The position numbers were made by a program, and so were the translations under genes. From Naasia sp. SYSU D00948 (lineage in GTDB: Bacteria; Actinomycetota; Actinomycetes; Actinomycetales; Microbacteriaceae), in contig NZ_JAFMTA010000001.1 of NCBI RefSeq assembly GCF_017916515.1, positions 3,139,107-3,203,106 of the forward strand: a stretch of 64,000 nucleotides of DNA, read 5' to 3'. The notes under the pieces were generated by a model. The model ran no database searches. It was not told the DNA's origin and saw nothing but the letters and a program-made list of their open reading frames with translations. Positions 35,036-45,325 of the stretch are shown in pieces. Positions within the stretch are counted from its first letter, which is position 1. The number at the start of each line of letters is the position of its first letter.

Positions 35036-35671
35036 CACCAGCTCGAACTGGGACCGGACCCCGGCGCCCGTGGTCAGGAGCTCGGCGATCACGGCCGCGA
35101 CGTCCGCGCGCGGGATGCTGCCGCGATCGAGCTTCGGCGCGATGGACACGGAGCCCGTCCCCGGGTCGTTCGTGAGTCCACCCGGGCGCACGATCGTCCA
35201 GTCGAGGTCGCGCTCGCGCACGGCGGCGTCCGCCTCGCTCTTGGCGCGCAGGTACACCTGGAAGACGCCGTCGCCGTCGCTCTCGTCCGCCGCGAGCTCG
35301 GCCTTCTCGGGGTCGTAGTCGTCGGCGCTCATCGCCGAGACGAGGACGTAGCGGCGGATGCCCGCCTGCTCTGCGGCATCCGCCAGGAGCACCGCGCCGT
35401 CGCGATCCATCGTGAGCTTGCGGGCGGCTCCGCTGCCCGGGCCTCCCCCCGCCGCGAAGACCACGGCGTCGGCGTCCTGCAGGACCTCGGCGAGCTCGGC
35501 CACGCCCGCCTGCTCCAGATCGAGGACGGCCGCGGCGGCGCCCGCCGCCTCGATGTCGGCGACGTGCGCCGGGTTGCGGACGATGCCGACGACGTCGTGA
35601 CCGTTGTCGGCGAGCAGACGGGACAGGAGGAGGGCGATCTTGCCGTGGCCCCCGGCGATGGCGACTCTCAT
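34991..35671 (-). CDS. NAD(P)-binding Rossmann protein (atypical SDR, YwnB/YhfK-like)
   Basis: This 226-residue protein starts with a dinucleotide fold (MRVAIAGGHGKIALLLSRLL) and continues with GIVRNPAHV, DAVVFAAGGGPGSG, YVLVSAMSADDY and WTIVRPGGLTNDPG, the pattern of atypical short-chain dehydrogenases of the NAD(P)H-binding type. There is no YxxxK catalytic pair, so it may be a redox-sensing or quinone-related protein. Its 3' end overlaps the biotin-carboxylase-like gene on the other strand. Confidence 0.85.
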   Translation of the reverse strand: MRVAIAGGHGKIALLLSRLLADNGHDVVGIVRNPAHVADIEAAGAAAAVLDLEQAGVAELAEVLQDADAVVFAAGGGPGSGAARKLTMDRDGAVLLADAAEQAGIRRYVLVSAMSADDYDPEKAELAADESDGDGVFQVYLRAKSEADAAVRERDLDWTIVRPGGLTNDPGTGSVSIAPKLDRGSIPRADVAAVIAELLTTGAGVRSQFELVSGPTPIAEAVAALR

Positions 35672-35861
35672 CGAGCGCAAGCCTGCCGCGTTCGCCGCCC
35701 GATCGCACGGCCTCCCCCGGCACGCCGAGCGGGCGTATCATCGCCTCGTCCACCTTCCCGACGGCTGCCGAAGCCGCCGGACGGGAAGCGCCTCCGTGAC
35801 GCTTCCGCCTCTACCCGGCCCGCGGGCTGGCGGGCCATCCGTTCTCCCTCGAGGAGGAACG

Positions 35862-36239
35862 ATGCTCAAGGAACTGCACGCAGTGCTGCCCGCGGCGGAC
35901 CTCGCGCGGGCGCGCAGGTTCTATCACGACACGCTCGGGCTGGACCCGGTCGAGGAGCACGAGGAGGGTCGCCTACTGACCTATCGGGTCGGCGGCTCCG
36001 CCTTCGACATCTACGAGACCGAGAACGCCGGGACCGCGAAGAACACCCAGCTCTGCTTCGAGACCGACGACCTGGACGAGGAGATGAGCCGGCTGCGCGA
36101 CCGCGGCGTGATGTTCGAGGACTTCGAGATCCCCGGCGTCATGAAGACCGAGAACGGCGTCGTCACCGATGCCGAGTCGAGGACCGCCTGGTTCCGCGAC
36201 AGTGAGGGCAACTTCATCTGCATCGCACAGCGGATGTGA
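35862..36239 (+). CDS. VOC (glyoxalase/bleomycin-resistance fold) protein
   Basis: This 125-residue single VOC domain has ELHAVLPAADLARARRFYHD, LTYRVGGSAFDIYETENAG, ELxx-type pairing strands (TQLCFETDDLDEEMSRLRDRG) and the end WFRDSEGNFICIAQRM. VOC proteins bind metals and small electrophiles and include glyoxalases and resistance proteins; the substrate is unknown. A strong GAGGAGGA lies before the ATG. Confidence 0.88.
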   Translation: MLKELHAVLPAADLARARRFYHDTLGLDPVEEHEEGRLLTYRVGGSAFDIYETENAGTAKNTQLCFETDDLDEEMSRLRDRGVMFEDFEIPGVMKTENGVVTDAESRTAWFRDSEGNFICIAQRM

Positions 36240-36314
36240 CCTCGGCGCTCCGGCTCGCGTCGAACGGCAGCGCCGCACGCGGGCCGGGGCGCTCTTCTCT
36301 GCGCCGGGGCTGCG

Positions 36315-37823
36315 CTACTTCTTGCGCCGCTCGCGGACCCGCATGTTGAGGACGATCGGCGTCCCCTCGAAGCCCCAGATCTCGCGGAGCCGGCGCTGGA
36401 TGAAGCGCCGATAGCCCGGATCGAGGAAGCCGGTCGTGAACAGCACGAACGTCGGCGGCCGGGTCGACGCGTGGGTCCCGAACAGGATGCGGGGCTGGCG
36501 CCCGCCGCGCACGGGGTGCGGGTGGGCGGCGACGAGCTCGGACAGGAAGGCGTTGAACTTCCCGGTGCCGATCCGGGTGTCCCAGCTCTCGAGCGCCAGC
36601 TCGAGCGCGGGCACGAGCTTCTCGAGGTGGCGTCCGGTGCGCGCCGAGATGTTGACGCGCGGCGCCCAGGTCACGTGCGCGAGGTCCTGCTCGACCTCGC
36701 GCTCGAGCAGCCGCCGGCGGTCGTCGTCGAGGAGGTCCCACTTGTTGTAGGCGAGGACGAGGGCGCGACCGGACTGGAGGACGAGGTCGATGATGCGGAC
36801 GTCCTGCTCGCTGATCGGCTCGGTCACATCGAGCACGACGACCGCGACCTCGGCGCGCTCGAGGGCGGCGGTCGTCCGCAGCGAGGCGTAGAAGTCGGCG
36901 CCCTGGGAGAGGTGCACCCGGCGCCTGATGCCGGCCGTGTCGACGAAGCGCCACACCCTCCCGCCGAGCTCGATCTGCTCGTCCACGGGGTCGCGCGTGG
37001 TGCCCGCGAGCTCGTTGACGACGACCCGCTCCTCCCCGGCGGCCTTGTTGAGCAGGCTCGACTTGCCCACATTGGGGCGACCGACGATGGCGACTCGACG
37101 GGGTCCGCCCACCTCCTCCTTGGCGACCGCGGACACCTCGGGCAGGACCGCGAGGGCGGCGTCGAGCAGGTCGGCGACGCCACGGCCGTGCAGCGCGGAG
37201 ACGGGATGCGGCTCGCCGAGCCCGAGCGACCACAGCTCGGCGACGTAGGGCTCCTGGACGGCGTCGTCGACCTTGTTCGCGGCGAGCAGGACTGGCTTGC
37301 CGCTCTGGCGCAGCATCCGCACCACCCGCTCGTCGGTGCTGGTCGCGCCGACGACGGCGTCCACGACGAACAGGACGGCGTCGGCGAGGTCGACGGCCAC
37401 CTCGGCCTGGGCCGCCACGGAGCGGTCGATGCCGCGCGCGTCCGGCTCCCAGCCTCCCGTGTCGACCAGCGTGAAGAAGCGGCCGTTCCATTCGGCGCGG
37501 TAGGAGACGCGATCGCGGGTGACGCCCGGGACGTCCTCGACGACCGCCTCGCGACGCCCGAGGATGCGGTTGACGAGGGCCGACTTGCCGACATTGGGGC
37601 GGCCGACGATGGCGAGGACGGGGAGCGCCGGGAGGTAGCGGACCTCGTCCGGGTCCTCGACCGAGGAGTCGAGGATGTCGATGTCCTCGTCCTCGAGCTC
37701 GTACTCCTCGAGCCCGGCCCGCAGGGACGAGGCTCGGCGCTGCGCCAGGTCGTCGTCGAGGGTCGCGAGCCGCTGCTCGAGGTCGTCGTCGCCGCCGTCG
37801 TACTCGCGCTCGGTGTCACTCAT
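36315..37823 (-). CDS. der: Ribosome biogenesis GTPase Der (EngA)
   Basis: This 502-residue protein has the two tandem GTPase domains unique to Der: [13 protein letters not shown] with DTGGW and NKVD, then [13 protein letters not shown] with DTAGI and NKWD, followed by a KH-like end ([38 protein letters not shown]). It acts in 50S ribosome assembly. The first 55 residues are an acidic extension common in actinobacteria. ATG 37823 is chosen (GGGGGA upstream); ATG 37835 is possible. It is the last gene of the minus-strand tyrA-cmk-der run. Confidence 0.95.
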   Translation of the reverse strand: MSDTEREYDGGDDDLEQRLATLDDDLAQRRASSLRAGLEEYELEDEDIDILDSSVEDPDEVRYLPALPVLAIVGRPNVGKSALVNRILGRREAVVEDVPGVTRDRVSYRAEWNGRFFTLVDTGGWEPDARGIDRSVAAQAEVAVDLADAVLFVVDAVVGATSTDERVVRMLRQSGKPVLLAANKVDDAVQEPYVAELWSLGLGEPHPVSALHGRGVADLLDAALAVLPEVSAVAKEEVGGPRRVAIVGRPNVGKSSLLNKAAGEERVVVNELAGTTRDPVDEQIELGGRVWRFVDTAGIRRRVHLSQGADFYASLRTTAALERAEVAVVVLDVTEPISEQDVRIIDLVLQSGRALVLAYNKWDLLDDDRRRLLEREVEQDLAHVTWAPRVNISARTGRHLEKLVPALELALESWDTRIGTGKFNAFLSELVAAHPHPVRGGRQPRILFGTHASTRPPTFVLFTTGFLDPGYRRFIQRRLREIWGFEGTPIVLNMRVRERRKK

Positions 37824-37876
37824 CGTGTCCCCCATCCTGCCGCACCGGCCGGGTGCGCCCCCTCCGGGCGCCCCAC

Positions 37877-38548
37877 CTAGCTCTCCGCCGCCCGCACGAG
37901 GGCGACCATCGCCTCCACCGTCTCGTCGAAGGTCAGGTCGGTCGAGTCGAGAGTGGTGACCCCCTCCGCGGCCGTCATGAAGTCGACGACCTGGGCGTCC
38001 TTGCGGTCCCGATCGGCGACGAGCTTGGCGACGTCGGCGGAGGAGGCGCCCGTGAGCTCGGCGCGCCGCCGCTGGATGCGGACGCGCTCGTCGGCGGTCA
38101 GCAGGACCCGCACCGAGGCGTCGGGCGCGACGACCGTCGTGATGTCGCGGCCCTCGGCGACGATTCCCGGGGCCCCGGGAGCGTCGAGGCGTGCCCGGAA
38201 CCGCTCGTTCAGCCGGCGCCGCACCTCGGCGACGCGCGCGACCGCGCTCACCACGGCGGTCACCCGGGGCTGGCGGATGGCGTCGGTGACGTCCGACCCC
38301 GCGACCGTCACGCGCTGATCGTCCGGGTCCGTCGTGAGCCCGTCGCCGAGCTCGTCCACGAGGGCGACGAGCGCCGCCTCATCCGCGAAGTCCACTCCGC
38401 GCTCGAGACCGAGCCAGGCGAGAGCGCGGTACGCGGCCCCGGTGTCGAGGAACTCGAAGCCCAGGGCGCGGGCCGCGGCCCTGCTGACGCTCGACTTCCC
38501 GCTGCCCGCCGGTCCGTCCACCGCCACGACCGTCCGCGACCAGCTCAT
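37877..38548 (-). CDS. cmk: Cytidylate kinase
   Basis: This 223-residue kinase has the P-loop [50 protein letters not shown] and the lid RRRAELTG. It phosphorylates CMP and dCMP in pyrimidine salvage. ATG 38548 overlaps the tyrA stop (ATGA), so the two genes are coupled. Confidence 0.95.
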   Translation of the reverse strand: MSWSRTVVAVDGPAGSGKSSVSRAAARALGFEFLDTGAAYRALAWLGLERGVDFADEAALVALVDELGDGLTTDPDDQRVTVAGSDVTDAIRQPRVTAVVSAVARVAEVRRRLNERFRARLDAPGAPGIVAEGRDITTVVAPDASVRVLLTADERVRIQRRRAELTGASSADVAKLVADRDRKDAQVVDFMTAAEGVTTLDSTDLTFDETVEAMVALVRAAES

Positions 38549-39630
38549 CCCGCGATCCTCCACCCTCGCTCCGTCAACTCGCGCTCCAGCCGGTCCCGCA
38601 CCTCGGGCACGACCACGACCTCCACGATCCCGATCGGCGCGCGGGGCGAGTGCTCGAGCCGGAGGTCCTCGAGGTTGACCCCCACCTCCCCGATCTCGGT
38701 GAGGAGCGCGGCGAGCTGGCCGGGCCGGTCGTCGATGAGGACGACCAGGGAGGCGAAGCGGGCGTCCTGACCGTGCTTGCCCGGCAGGCGGGCGACGCCG
38801 GCGTTGCCCGCGGCGAGGACCTCGGCGACCGTGCGCCGGGCGCCGATCCGGTCGTGGTGGCGCAGCGCCTCCCGGAGCCCGTCGAGGTCGGCGGCGAGGG
38901 CGTCGAGGACGGGCACGACGGAGCCGGCGTTGGCACCGAGGATCTGCACCCAGAGCTCCGGGCTGCTGGACGCGATCCGCGTGACGTCGCGGACGCCCTG
39001 GCCGGCGATCCCCACCGCGGCGTTCGGCGCGTCGGCGAGGCGGGCCGCCATGAGGGACGCGACGAGCTGCGGCACGTGGGAGATGACCGCCACGCCCTCG
39101 TCGTGCTCGCGCGGACTCAGCCGCACCGGGGTCGCCTCGAGGTCGAGGATGAGGTCCTCGAGCACCCGGATCTGTTCCGGGGTGGTGCGCTCGTGCGGCG
39201 TGATCACCCAGGGCCGGCCGAAGAAGAGGTCGGCCCGCGCGGAGATCGGGCCGCCCCGCTCCCGGCCGGCGAGCGGATGCGATCCGAGGTAGCGGGAGTC
39301 GTCGGCGCCGAGCGCGCGGAGGCCGTCGAGCGGGTGCTGCTTGACGCTGCCGACGTCCGTGACGAGCGCGGTCGGATGGTCCTCGAGGGCCTGTGCCACG
39401 GTGGCGGCGATCTGGTCCGGCGGGACCGCCACGACGACGAGCGCGGGCTCATCACCGTCGCCGCGCCGGCGCCCGGCCCCGTAGTCGACGGCGAGGTCGA
39501 GCGCGGCGGGCGAGGTGTCGGAGAGCAGCACGTCGACGCCCTCGTAGCGGAGCCCGAGGCCCACGCTGGCCCCGAGGAGCCCGGTGCCGACGACCAGGAC
39601 GGGTCCGGCGGTACGGGCGTTCACGCTCAC
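38545..39630 (-). CDS. tyrA: Prephenate dehydrogenase with ACT domain
   Basis: This 361-residue protein has an N-terminal NAD(P) fold ([21 protein letters not shown]), [12 protein letters not shown], the substrate motif [14 protein letters not shown], and [14 protein letters not shown] with the catalytic His. A C-terminal ACT domain ([19 protein letters not shown]) provides tyrosine feedback. It oxidatively decarboxylates prephenate in tyrosine synthesis. The GTG start overlaps the rluB stop. Confidence 0.93.
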   Translation of the reverse strand: MSVNARTAGPVLVVGTGLLGASVGLGLRYEGVDVLLSDTSPAALDLAVDYGAGRRRGDGDEPALVVVAVPPDQIAATVAQALEDHPTALVTDVGSVKQHPLDGLRALGADDSRYLGSHPLAGRERGGPISARADLFFGRPWVITPHERTTPEQIRVLEDLILDLEATPVRLSPREHDEGVAVISHVPQLVASLMAARLADAPNAAVGIAGQGVRDVTRIASSSPELWVQILGANAGSVVPVLDALAADLDGLREALRHHDRIGARRTVAEVLAAGNAGVARLPGKHGQDARFASLVVLIDDRPGQLAALLTEIGEVGVNLEDLRLEHSPRAPIGIVEVVVVPEVRDRLERELTERGWRIAG

Positions 39631-40415
39631 TCCTCGCGGGGCCTGCTGTTCCTGGGGGTGTGGCCTTCCCTGGACAGGGTGAGAAGTTGGCCGAGTTCTA
39701 CCTTAGTGAGGTCCCGGATCTCCCCCGACGGCAGCGACCCGAGGTGCAGCGGGCCGAACTGGCGCCGGACCAGCTCGAGCACGGGATGCCCGACCTCGTC
39801 GAGCATCCGCCGCACGATCCGGTTGCGACCCGAGTGCAGCGTCACTTCGAGGAGGCTCGTCTGCCCACCTGATCGCTCCGGCAGCAGGCGGGCGCGGTCG
39901 GCCGCGATCGGCCCGTCCTCCAGCTCCACGCCGTTCAGGAGCCGTGCCACCGTCCGCGGCTGGACGCGTCCCTTCACGAGCGCGATGTACGTCTTGGTCA
40001 CGCCGAACGACGGATGAGCGAGCACGTGCGCGAGCTCCCCGTCGTTGGTGAGCAGGAGCAGCCCGGACGTGTCGGCGTCGAGACGGCCGACGTTGAAGAC
40101 GCGCTCCTCGTAGCGGGACGTCCACTGGCGGAGGTCCGGGCGGTCGTGCTCGTCGCGCAGCGAGCTCACGACCCCGACCGGCTTGTTGAGCATCAGGTAG
40201 CGCTTGGTGGTGTCGAGCTGGACGGCGACCCCGTCGACGGCGACCTTGTCCTTCTCGGGATCGATGCGCGTGCCGAGCTCGGTGACGATCCGGCCGTTCA
40301 CCGAGACCCGTCCCGCGCCGATCATCTCCTCGGAGACGCGGCGGGACGCCACGCCCGCGGCGGCGAGGACCTTCTGCAGCCGGACACCCTCGGGCGCCGG
40401 CGAATCAGCGGACAT
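39627..40415 (-). CDS. 23S rRNA pseudouridine synthase RluB-like
   Basis: This 262-residue protein has an S4 RNA-binding domain (VRLQKVLAAAGVASRRVSEE) and an RsuA/RluB/E/F catalytic domain with YLMLNKPVGVVSS, GRLDADTSGLLLLTNDG (catalytic Asp), KTYIALVKG and GRNRIVRRMLDEVGHPVLELVR. It probably isomerises uridine in 23S rRNA. The gene order scpA-scpB-rluB is conserved in Gram-positives. Start 40415 overlaps the scpB end by 11 bases. Confidence 0.92.
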   Translation of the reverse strand: MSADSPAPEGVRLQKVLAAAGVASRRVSEEMIGAGRVSVNGRIVTELGTRIDPEKDKVAVDGVAVQLDTTKRYLMLNKPVGVVSSLRDEHDRPDLRQWTSRYEERVFNVGRLDADTSGLLLLTNDGELAHVLAHPSFGVTKTYIALVKGRVQPRTVARLLNGVELEDGPIAADRARLLPERSGGQTSLLEVTLHSGRNRIVRRMLDEVGHPVLELVRRQFGPLHLGSLPSGEIRDLTKVELGQLLTLSREGHTPRNSRPREE

Positions 40416-41070
40416 CGGCGACCTCGTCGACGCCCGCCAGCAGCGGCGAGATCGGCGGCAGCTCGTCGAGCGAGTTGATGCCGAGGTGGGTGAGCAGCAG
40501 CGGGGTCGTGCCGTAGGCGATCGCGCCCGTCTCGGGATCGGTCGCCACCTCCTCGATGAGGCCCCGCGCCACGAGGGTGCGCACGACGCTGTCGACGTTG
40601 ACGGCACGGATCGCGGCGACCTGGCTGCGCGTGATGGGCTGCTTGTAGGCGATGACGGCGAGCGTCTCGAGCGCCGCCTGGGACAGCTTCGCGGGGCTCT
40701 GCGTGAGCACGAAGTCGCGCACGGTGGCGTCGTACTCGGGGCGAACGTAGATGCGCCAGCCGCCGCCGACCTCGCGCAGCTCGAATCCCCGCCGAACGCC
40801 GCCGTCGGCGCCGTCGTAGTCCGCGACGAGCCGCTGCACGGCCCGGCGCACCTCCGCGACCGGGCGCCTCACCGCGCTCGCGAGCGCAACGAGCGACTGC
40901 GGCTCGTCCGCCACCATGAGGATGGCCTCGAGCGCGGCGTCCACCTCCCCACGGGGAGGGCGAGCCTGGCGCTCCGGCGCCGGTGCCGGACGCTCGGCCG
41001 TCGCGGTCCGCCCGAGCCCGAGGAGCAGCGCCACCGGCTCCCGGTCGAGGTCGATGTCGTCACTCGTCAT
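40405..41070 (-). CDS. scpB: Segregation and condensation protein B
   Basis: This 221-residue protein has two winged-helix units: VDAALEAILMVADEPQSL, GGWRIYVRPEYDATVRDFVL, LSQAALETLAVIAYKQPITRSQVAAIRAVNVDSVVRTLVARGLIEE and TPLLLTHLGINSLDELP. It binds ScpA and SMC in the bacterial condensin. The N-terminal 40 residues are a variable Pro/Arg-rich addition. It overlaps scpA by 11 bases. Confidence 0.95.
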   Translation of the reverse strand: MTSDDIDLDREPVALLLGLGRTATAERPAPAPERQARPPRGEVDAALEAILMVADEPQSLVALASAVRRPVAEVRRAVQRLVADYDGADGGVRRGFELREVGGGWRIYVRPEYDATVRDFVLTQSPAKLSQAALETLAVIAYKQPITRSQVAAIRAVNVDSVVRTLVARGLIEEVATDPETGAIAYGTTPLLLTHLGINSLDELPPISPLLAGVDEVADVR

Positions 41071-41884
41071 AGTCGGCTCCGAGGTCGGCGAGGCGGGCGT
41101 CGTCCCAGACGGCCGCGGTCCAGAACAGCGTCAGCTCTCCGAGCGGCTCGAGCTGCTCGAACGCGATGGCTCCATTACGGTACAGCTCGAGCACGGCGAG
41201 GAAGCGGGCGACGACGACCGCGGCGCCCTCCGCGCCGGCGATCAGCGAGCGGAACGTCCGCGGCTCGCCGCCGCGCAGCAGCGCGACGACGATCGCGGCC
41301 TGCTCCCGGATGCTCACCCGGGGCACATGGAGGTGGTCCGTCCCGAGCGCGGGCAGCTCGCGCGGCACGAAGGCGAGCGCGGCGAGACCCGCGAAGCCGG
41401 CGAGGTCGATCGTCCACGCGAGCTCGGTCGGGGCTCGGCGGTACTTCTCCTCGAGCTTGACCGCGCGGTAGTGACGGGACGTCTCCGCCTCGATCCGCGT
41501 CGCGAACCAGGAGGACGCCTCCTTGAAGGCCCGGTACTGGAGCAGGCGCGCGAAGAGGAGGTCCCGCGCCTCCAGCAGCGCCACGTCCTCCGCGTCGACC
41601 AGCTCCCCCTGCGGCAGGAGCCCGGCGATCTTGAGGTCGAGGAGCGTCGCGGCGACGACGAGGAACTCGCTCGCCTCCTCGAGCTCCTGCTCGGTGTCGA
41701 GCCCCCGCAGGTAGGCGAGGAACTCGTCGGTGATGGCCGAGAGCGCGATCTCCGTGATGTCGAGCTGGTGCTTGCCGATGAGGCTCAGCAGCAGGTCGAA
41801 CGGCCCGTCGAAGCTCCCGACCCGGACCGAGAAGCCCGAGGTCTCCTGCGGATCGGCCGGCGGCGCGTCAGGCGACCGCACCAC
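41060..41884 (-). CDS. scpA: Segregation and condensation protein A (kleisin)
   Basis: This 274-residue kleisin has the N-terminal SFDGPFDLLLSLIGKHQLDITEI and EFLVVAATLLDLKIAGLLP, and a C-terminal winged helix (GELTLFWTAAVWDDARLADL). It bridges the two SMC heads and recruits ScpB. The start is GTG, inside the end of parA. Confidence 0.95.
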   Translation of the reverse strand: MVRSPDAPPADPQETSGFSVRVGSFDGPFDLLLSLIGKHQLDITEIALSAITDEFLAYLRGLDTEQELEEASEFLVVAATLLDLKIAGLLPQGELVDAEDVALLEARDLLFARLLQYRAFKEASSWFATRIEAETSRHYRAVKLEEKYRRAPTELAWTIDLAGFAGLAALAFVPRELPALGTDHLHVPRVSIREQAAIVVALLRGGEPRTFRSLIAGAEGAAVVVARFLAVLELYRNGAIAFEQLEPLGELTLFWTAAVWDDARLADLGADYDE

Positions 41885-42746
41885 GCGACACGAGCTCGCG
41901 GGCGAGCCGCCGGTACGCCTTCGACGCGTTGTGCTCGGGAGCGAACTCGAGCACCGGGATGCCCGCGACGGACGCGTCCGGGAACTTGATCGTGCGCCCG
42001 ATCACGGTGTCGAGCACGCTCGTGTCGAACGCCTCCACCACCCGCTGCAGGACCTCCCGGCCGTGCAGCGTCCGCGAGTCGTACATCGTCGGAAGGATGC
42101 CGTCGAGCTCGAGGGCCGGGTTGAGGCGGTCCTTCACCTTCTCGATCGTCTCGATGAGCAGGGCGACGCCGCGGAGAGCGAAGTACTCGCACTCGAGGGG
42201 GATGAGCACGCCGTGGCTCGCGGACAGCGCGTTCACGGTCAGCAGGCCGAGGGACGGCTGGCAGTCGATGAGGATCACGTCGTAGGCGTCGCTGATCTTG
42301 CGGAGGACGCGGGCGAGCGCCTGCTCTCGGGCGACCTCGTTGACCAGGTGGACCTCGGCGGCGGAGAGGTCGATGTTGGCCGGGATCACGTCGAGCCCGG
42401 GGATCGACGTCTCCTGGATGGCGACCTGCGGGTCGCGCACCGTGCCGATGAGGAGGTCGTAGATCGTGACGACGTCGTGCATCTGCACGCCCAGACCCGC
42501 GGACAGGGCGCCCTGCGGGTCGAAGTCGATGGCGAGCACCTTGCGCCCGTACTGCGCGAGCGCGGCGCCGAGGTTGATCGTCGTCGTGGTCTTCCCGACC
42601 CCGCCCTTCTGATTGCAGAGCGAGATGATGCGGGCGGGCCCGTGAGCGCGAAGCGGAGCGGGCTCGGGGAACTCCCGGAACTCGCGGCCCGCGATGGTGA
42701 TCGCCTGCACTGGGGCCTCCGCGACTGTCTCCGTAATGTGCGTCAT
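41868..42746 (-). CDS. ParA-family ATPase of the scpAB operon
   Basis: This 292-residue deviant-Walker ATPase has IISLCNQKGGVGKTTTTINL (Walker A with the signature Lys), VLAIDFDPQGALSAGLG, VILIDCQPSLGLLTVNAL and a helical C-terminus. A ParA of this type sits before scpA in many actinobacteria, separate from the origin parAB pair; no parB is beside it. It probably helps chromosome segregation together with condensin. Confidence 0.9.
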   Translation of the reverse strand: MTHITETVAEAPVQAITIAGREFREFPEPAPLRAHGPARIISLCNQKGGVGKTTTTINLGAALAQYGRKVLAIDFDPQGALSAGLGVQMHDVVTIYDLLIGTVRDPQVAIQETSIPGLDVIPANIDLSAAEVHLVNEVAREQALARVLRKISDAYDVILIDCQPSLGLLTVNALSASHGVLIPLECEYFALRGVALLIETIEKVKDRLNPALELDGILPTMYDSRTLHGREVLQRVVEAFDTSVLDTVIGRTIKFPDASVAGIPVLEFAPEHNASKAYRRLARELVSRGAVA

Positions 42747-42939
42747 CCCGACGTCCCTTGCACTCGTTGAGTCTTCGTGTCCCCCGCGAGTCAGTGTAGG
42801 AGCGGCCCCTCACTCACCCCGGGACGGCCGCCGCGTGTCGTTATGGTCGGCGAACTCCCAGGTGCGAAGCGGCGTCAGGGCACGGCGTTGCAGGACCGGG
42901 CGAGCGCCGTCTCCGGCCTTTGGAGGCCGGGACCGGGGA

Positions 42940-44331
42940 TCAGAAGGGCGGGTCGTCCGCCCACTGCCGCTGCACGAAGAGAGGCGCTCCCGGCCGCGAA
43001 CGCGGCGGGCGCTCGGGCGGCAGCTTCACCTGCGGCGAGCTCGTGTAGGTGCGCCCGGTCGGCGAGGTCCAGGTGAGGATGCCGTCGCCTCCCGGCGACT
43101 GGGACAGCCGCCACCGGCTCCCGTGTTTCAGGCGGTGATGACCCCGGCACAGGTGCGCGAGGTTCGAGGTCACGGTCTCGCCGTCCTCGACCCAGGCGAC
43201 CGTGTGGTCGATGTCGCAGTAGCGGGCCGGCCGGGTGCAGCCGACGAACCGGCAGACCCCGTCGCGGATGCGAAGGTGGCGCTTCAGGTCGCTCGGCACG
43301 CGGTACGACTCGCGGCCGACCGAGAGGACCGCCCCGGTCTCGGGATCGGTGAGGATGCGGAGGAAGCCCGTCGCGCACCCGGCCATCCGGCGAGCGGTGA
43401 CGGCGTCGATCGGGCCGTAGCCCTCGAGAACGGCGGGAGAGTCGCTGCGTCCCATCGCCGTGAGCACGGGCACGTGCAGCGCGACCTCGGGCCGCAATCC
43501 GCGCTGCGCGCCCGGGGTGGACTGAGGCTCATCGCCGGCGGACACGGGGAGCGTCACGCCTCCGGCGTCCGTGAGCAGGTCGCGGACGACGTCCGCCTCG
43601 ATCTGCTGCAGCGTCCGTGTCTCCCCGTCGACGAGCAGGGTCCGGGCGATGCCGTGCACCGCAGCCGCGGCGCCGATCGCATCGCTCGCCTCCATCAGCG
43701 CGCCGTACCAGGCCATGCCGTCGGGAGCGGCCTCGATCGCGGTCCGGCGCTCGGTCACCGCCTGGCGATGACGCTCGACCAGATCCTCGGGGCACAGCTG
43801 CGCTCGGATCGTCGCGGCCATCGCCCGCAGCCGCGAGGGCACGAGCGTCCGGGCGTAGGGCAGCACCCGCCGCTCGTACTCCGCCGCCAGCTCGTCGGGA
43901 ACGCCGGCGCCCTCTTCCGCCACGATGCGCGCGTGACGCTCGGTGAAGGCCGCTCGATGCAGCTCCTCGAGCGTCGCCGGGAAGCGGTGCACGAGTTCCC
44001 TGGCGAGATCGAGCATCGGCTCGGCGGTCCGCTCGTGCACCTGGAGGAGGCCGGCGACTTCCGCGCGAAGCTCCCGCCACGCAAGAGAGTCCCGATCGGT
44101 CCAGCTCGCGCCGGTCGTGCGCTCGGCCTCGAGCCGGAGGTCGTCGAGAAGGGCGAACTGCTCGGCGGCCAGGGTCGCCGCTCGTGCCGACCGCTCGGCG
44201 ATCCGCTGCGCGAGCCGCTGCTCCCAGGTCCACCGCCCGGTGAGCTCCTCCCAGGCGGCCCGCTCCGCGTCGCTCAGCCGGCCCTGATAGGCCTCCGGCG
44301 ACTCCGGATCCGGCGGCGCCTCCTCGAACAT
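42940..44331 (-). CDS. DUF222 / 13E12-family HNH endonuclease-like protein
   Basis: This 463-residue protein has a long helical DUF222 region (LRLEAERTTGASWTDRDS, MLDLARELVHRFPATLEELH, VLPYARTLVPSRLRAMAATI) and a C-terminal HNH domain: CRFVGCTRPARYCDIDHTVAW, VTSNLAHLCRGHHRLKH. Such proteins occur in many copies in actinobacterial genomes and are thought to be mobile or nuclease-derived; their role is unknown. It interrupts the usual xerD-parA neighbourhood. Confidence 0.88.
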   Translation of the reverse strand: MFEEAPPDPESPEAYQGRLSDAERAAWEELTGRWTWEQRLAQRIAERSARAATLAAEQFALLDDLRLEAERTTGASWTDRDSLAWRELRAEVAGLLQVHERTAEPMLDLARELVHRFPATLEELHRAAFTERHARIVAEEGAGVPDELAAEYERRVLPYARTLVPSRLRAMAATIRAQLCPEDLVERHRQAVTERRTAIEAAPDGMAWYGALMEASDAIGAAAAVHGIARTLLVDGETRTLQQIEADVVRDLLTDAGGVTLPVSAGDEPQSTPGAQRGLRPEVALHVPVLTAMGRSDSPAVLEGYGPIDAVTARRMAGCATGFLRILTDPETGAVLSVGRESYRVPSDLKRHLRIRDGVCRFVGCTRPARYCDIDHTVAWVEDGETVTSNLAHLCRGHHRLKHGSRWRLSQSPGGDGILTWTSPTGRTYTSSPQVKLPPERPPRSRPGAPLFVQRQWADDPPF

Positions 44332-44409
44332 GCCGACAGTGAACCACCAGCCACCGACATCGCCCCTCGAGCGGCAGATCGGTCTCAGCGGCGTCCCAGC
44401 GCGCCGCGA

Positions 44410-45315
44410 TCACCGCGCCCGCGGGTGCGAGGTGATGTAGACGTCGCGCAGGGTGTCCGCCGTGACGAGCGTGTAGATCTGGGTGGTTGCGACCGAGGAG
44501 TGGCCGAGCAGCTCCTGAACGACCCGGACGTCGGCACCCCCCGCCAGCAGGTGCGTCGCGAACGAGTGGCGGAAGGTGTGCGGCGAGATGTGCCGCTCGA
44601 GCCCGGCGCGCTCGGCCGCGGCCTGGATCACGAGCCAGGCCGACTGCCGGGACATCCGTCCCCCGCGCGGACCCAGGAACAGGGCGGGGGTGGACCCTCC
44701 GCGCGATGCCCACTGCGGGCGGACCCGCACGAGGTACGCATCCATAGCGGCCCTCGCGTAGCTGCCGACCGGGACGATGCGCTCCTTGCCGCCCTTCCCG
44801 CGGAGCCGCAGCACGCCCTCCTCGACGAGGTCGTCGACGTCGAGCGCCACCGCCTCGCCGATGCGGGCGCCGGTCGCGTACAGCAGCTCGAGCAGCGCCC
44901 GATCGCGCAGCGCGACGGGCTCCTCCCCCGCCGTCGCCGAGAGGATCGCGCCCATCTCGTCGACGGACACCGCCTTCGGCAGCCGCAGGCCGAGCTTCGG
45001 CGGCTTGACCTCGGCGGCCGGGTCGGCGTCCACGACGCGGTCCTCGACGAGGAAGCGGTGCAGTCCGCGGACCGAGGACAGCATCCGTGCTACCGAGGAC
45101 GCGCGCATCGCCGTGCCGTCGGATCCGCGGAGGTGCTGCGAGAACGCGGCGATGTCCGGGGCGGTCACCCGGGCCACGTCCGTGATGCCGCGCGCGGCGA
45201 GGAACGCGGTGTAGGCGCCGAGATCGCGGCGGTACGCCGCCAGGGTGTTCGCGGCGAGCCCGCGCTCGATCGCGACGTGGCGCAGGAAGGCCGCGACCGC
45301 AGCCTCCGGGCTCAT
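44410..45315 (-). CDS. xerD: Tyrosine recombinase XerD
   Basis: This 301-residue recombinase has an N-terminal SAM-like DNA-binding domain ([23 protein letters not shown]) and a catalytic domain with Arg in [15 protein letters not shown], Lys in [38 protein letters not shown] and the nucleophile Tyr. With XerC it resolves chromosome dimers at dif. Its core-operon position marks it as the housekeeping copy, not the island integrase. Confidence 0.93.
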   Translation of the reverse strand: MSPEAAVAAFLRHVAIERGLAANTLAAYRRDLGAYTAFLAARGITDVARVTAPDIAAFSQHLRGSDGTAMRASSVARMLSSVRGLHRFLVEDRVVDADPAAEVKPPKLGLRLPKAVSVDEMGAILSATAGEEPVALRDRALLELLYATGARIGEAVALDVDDLVEEGVLRLRGKGGKERIVPVGSYARAAMDAYLVRVRPQWASRGGSTPALFLGPRGGRMSRQSAWLVIQAAAERAGLERHISPHTFRHSFATHLLAGGADVRVVQELLGHSSVATTQIYTLVTADTLRDVYITSHPRAR

Positions 45316-45325
45316 CGCCGGGCCG

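Noticed and set aside
44410..45315. Integrase of the island
   Set aside because: Full XerD with a conserved core position between the HNH gene and NUDIX, 20 kb from the island; it is the housekeeping recombinase.
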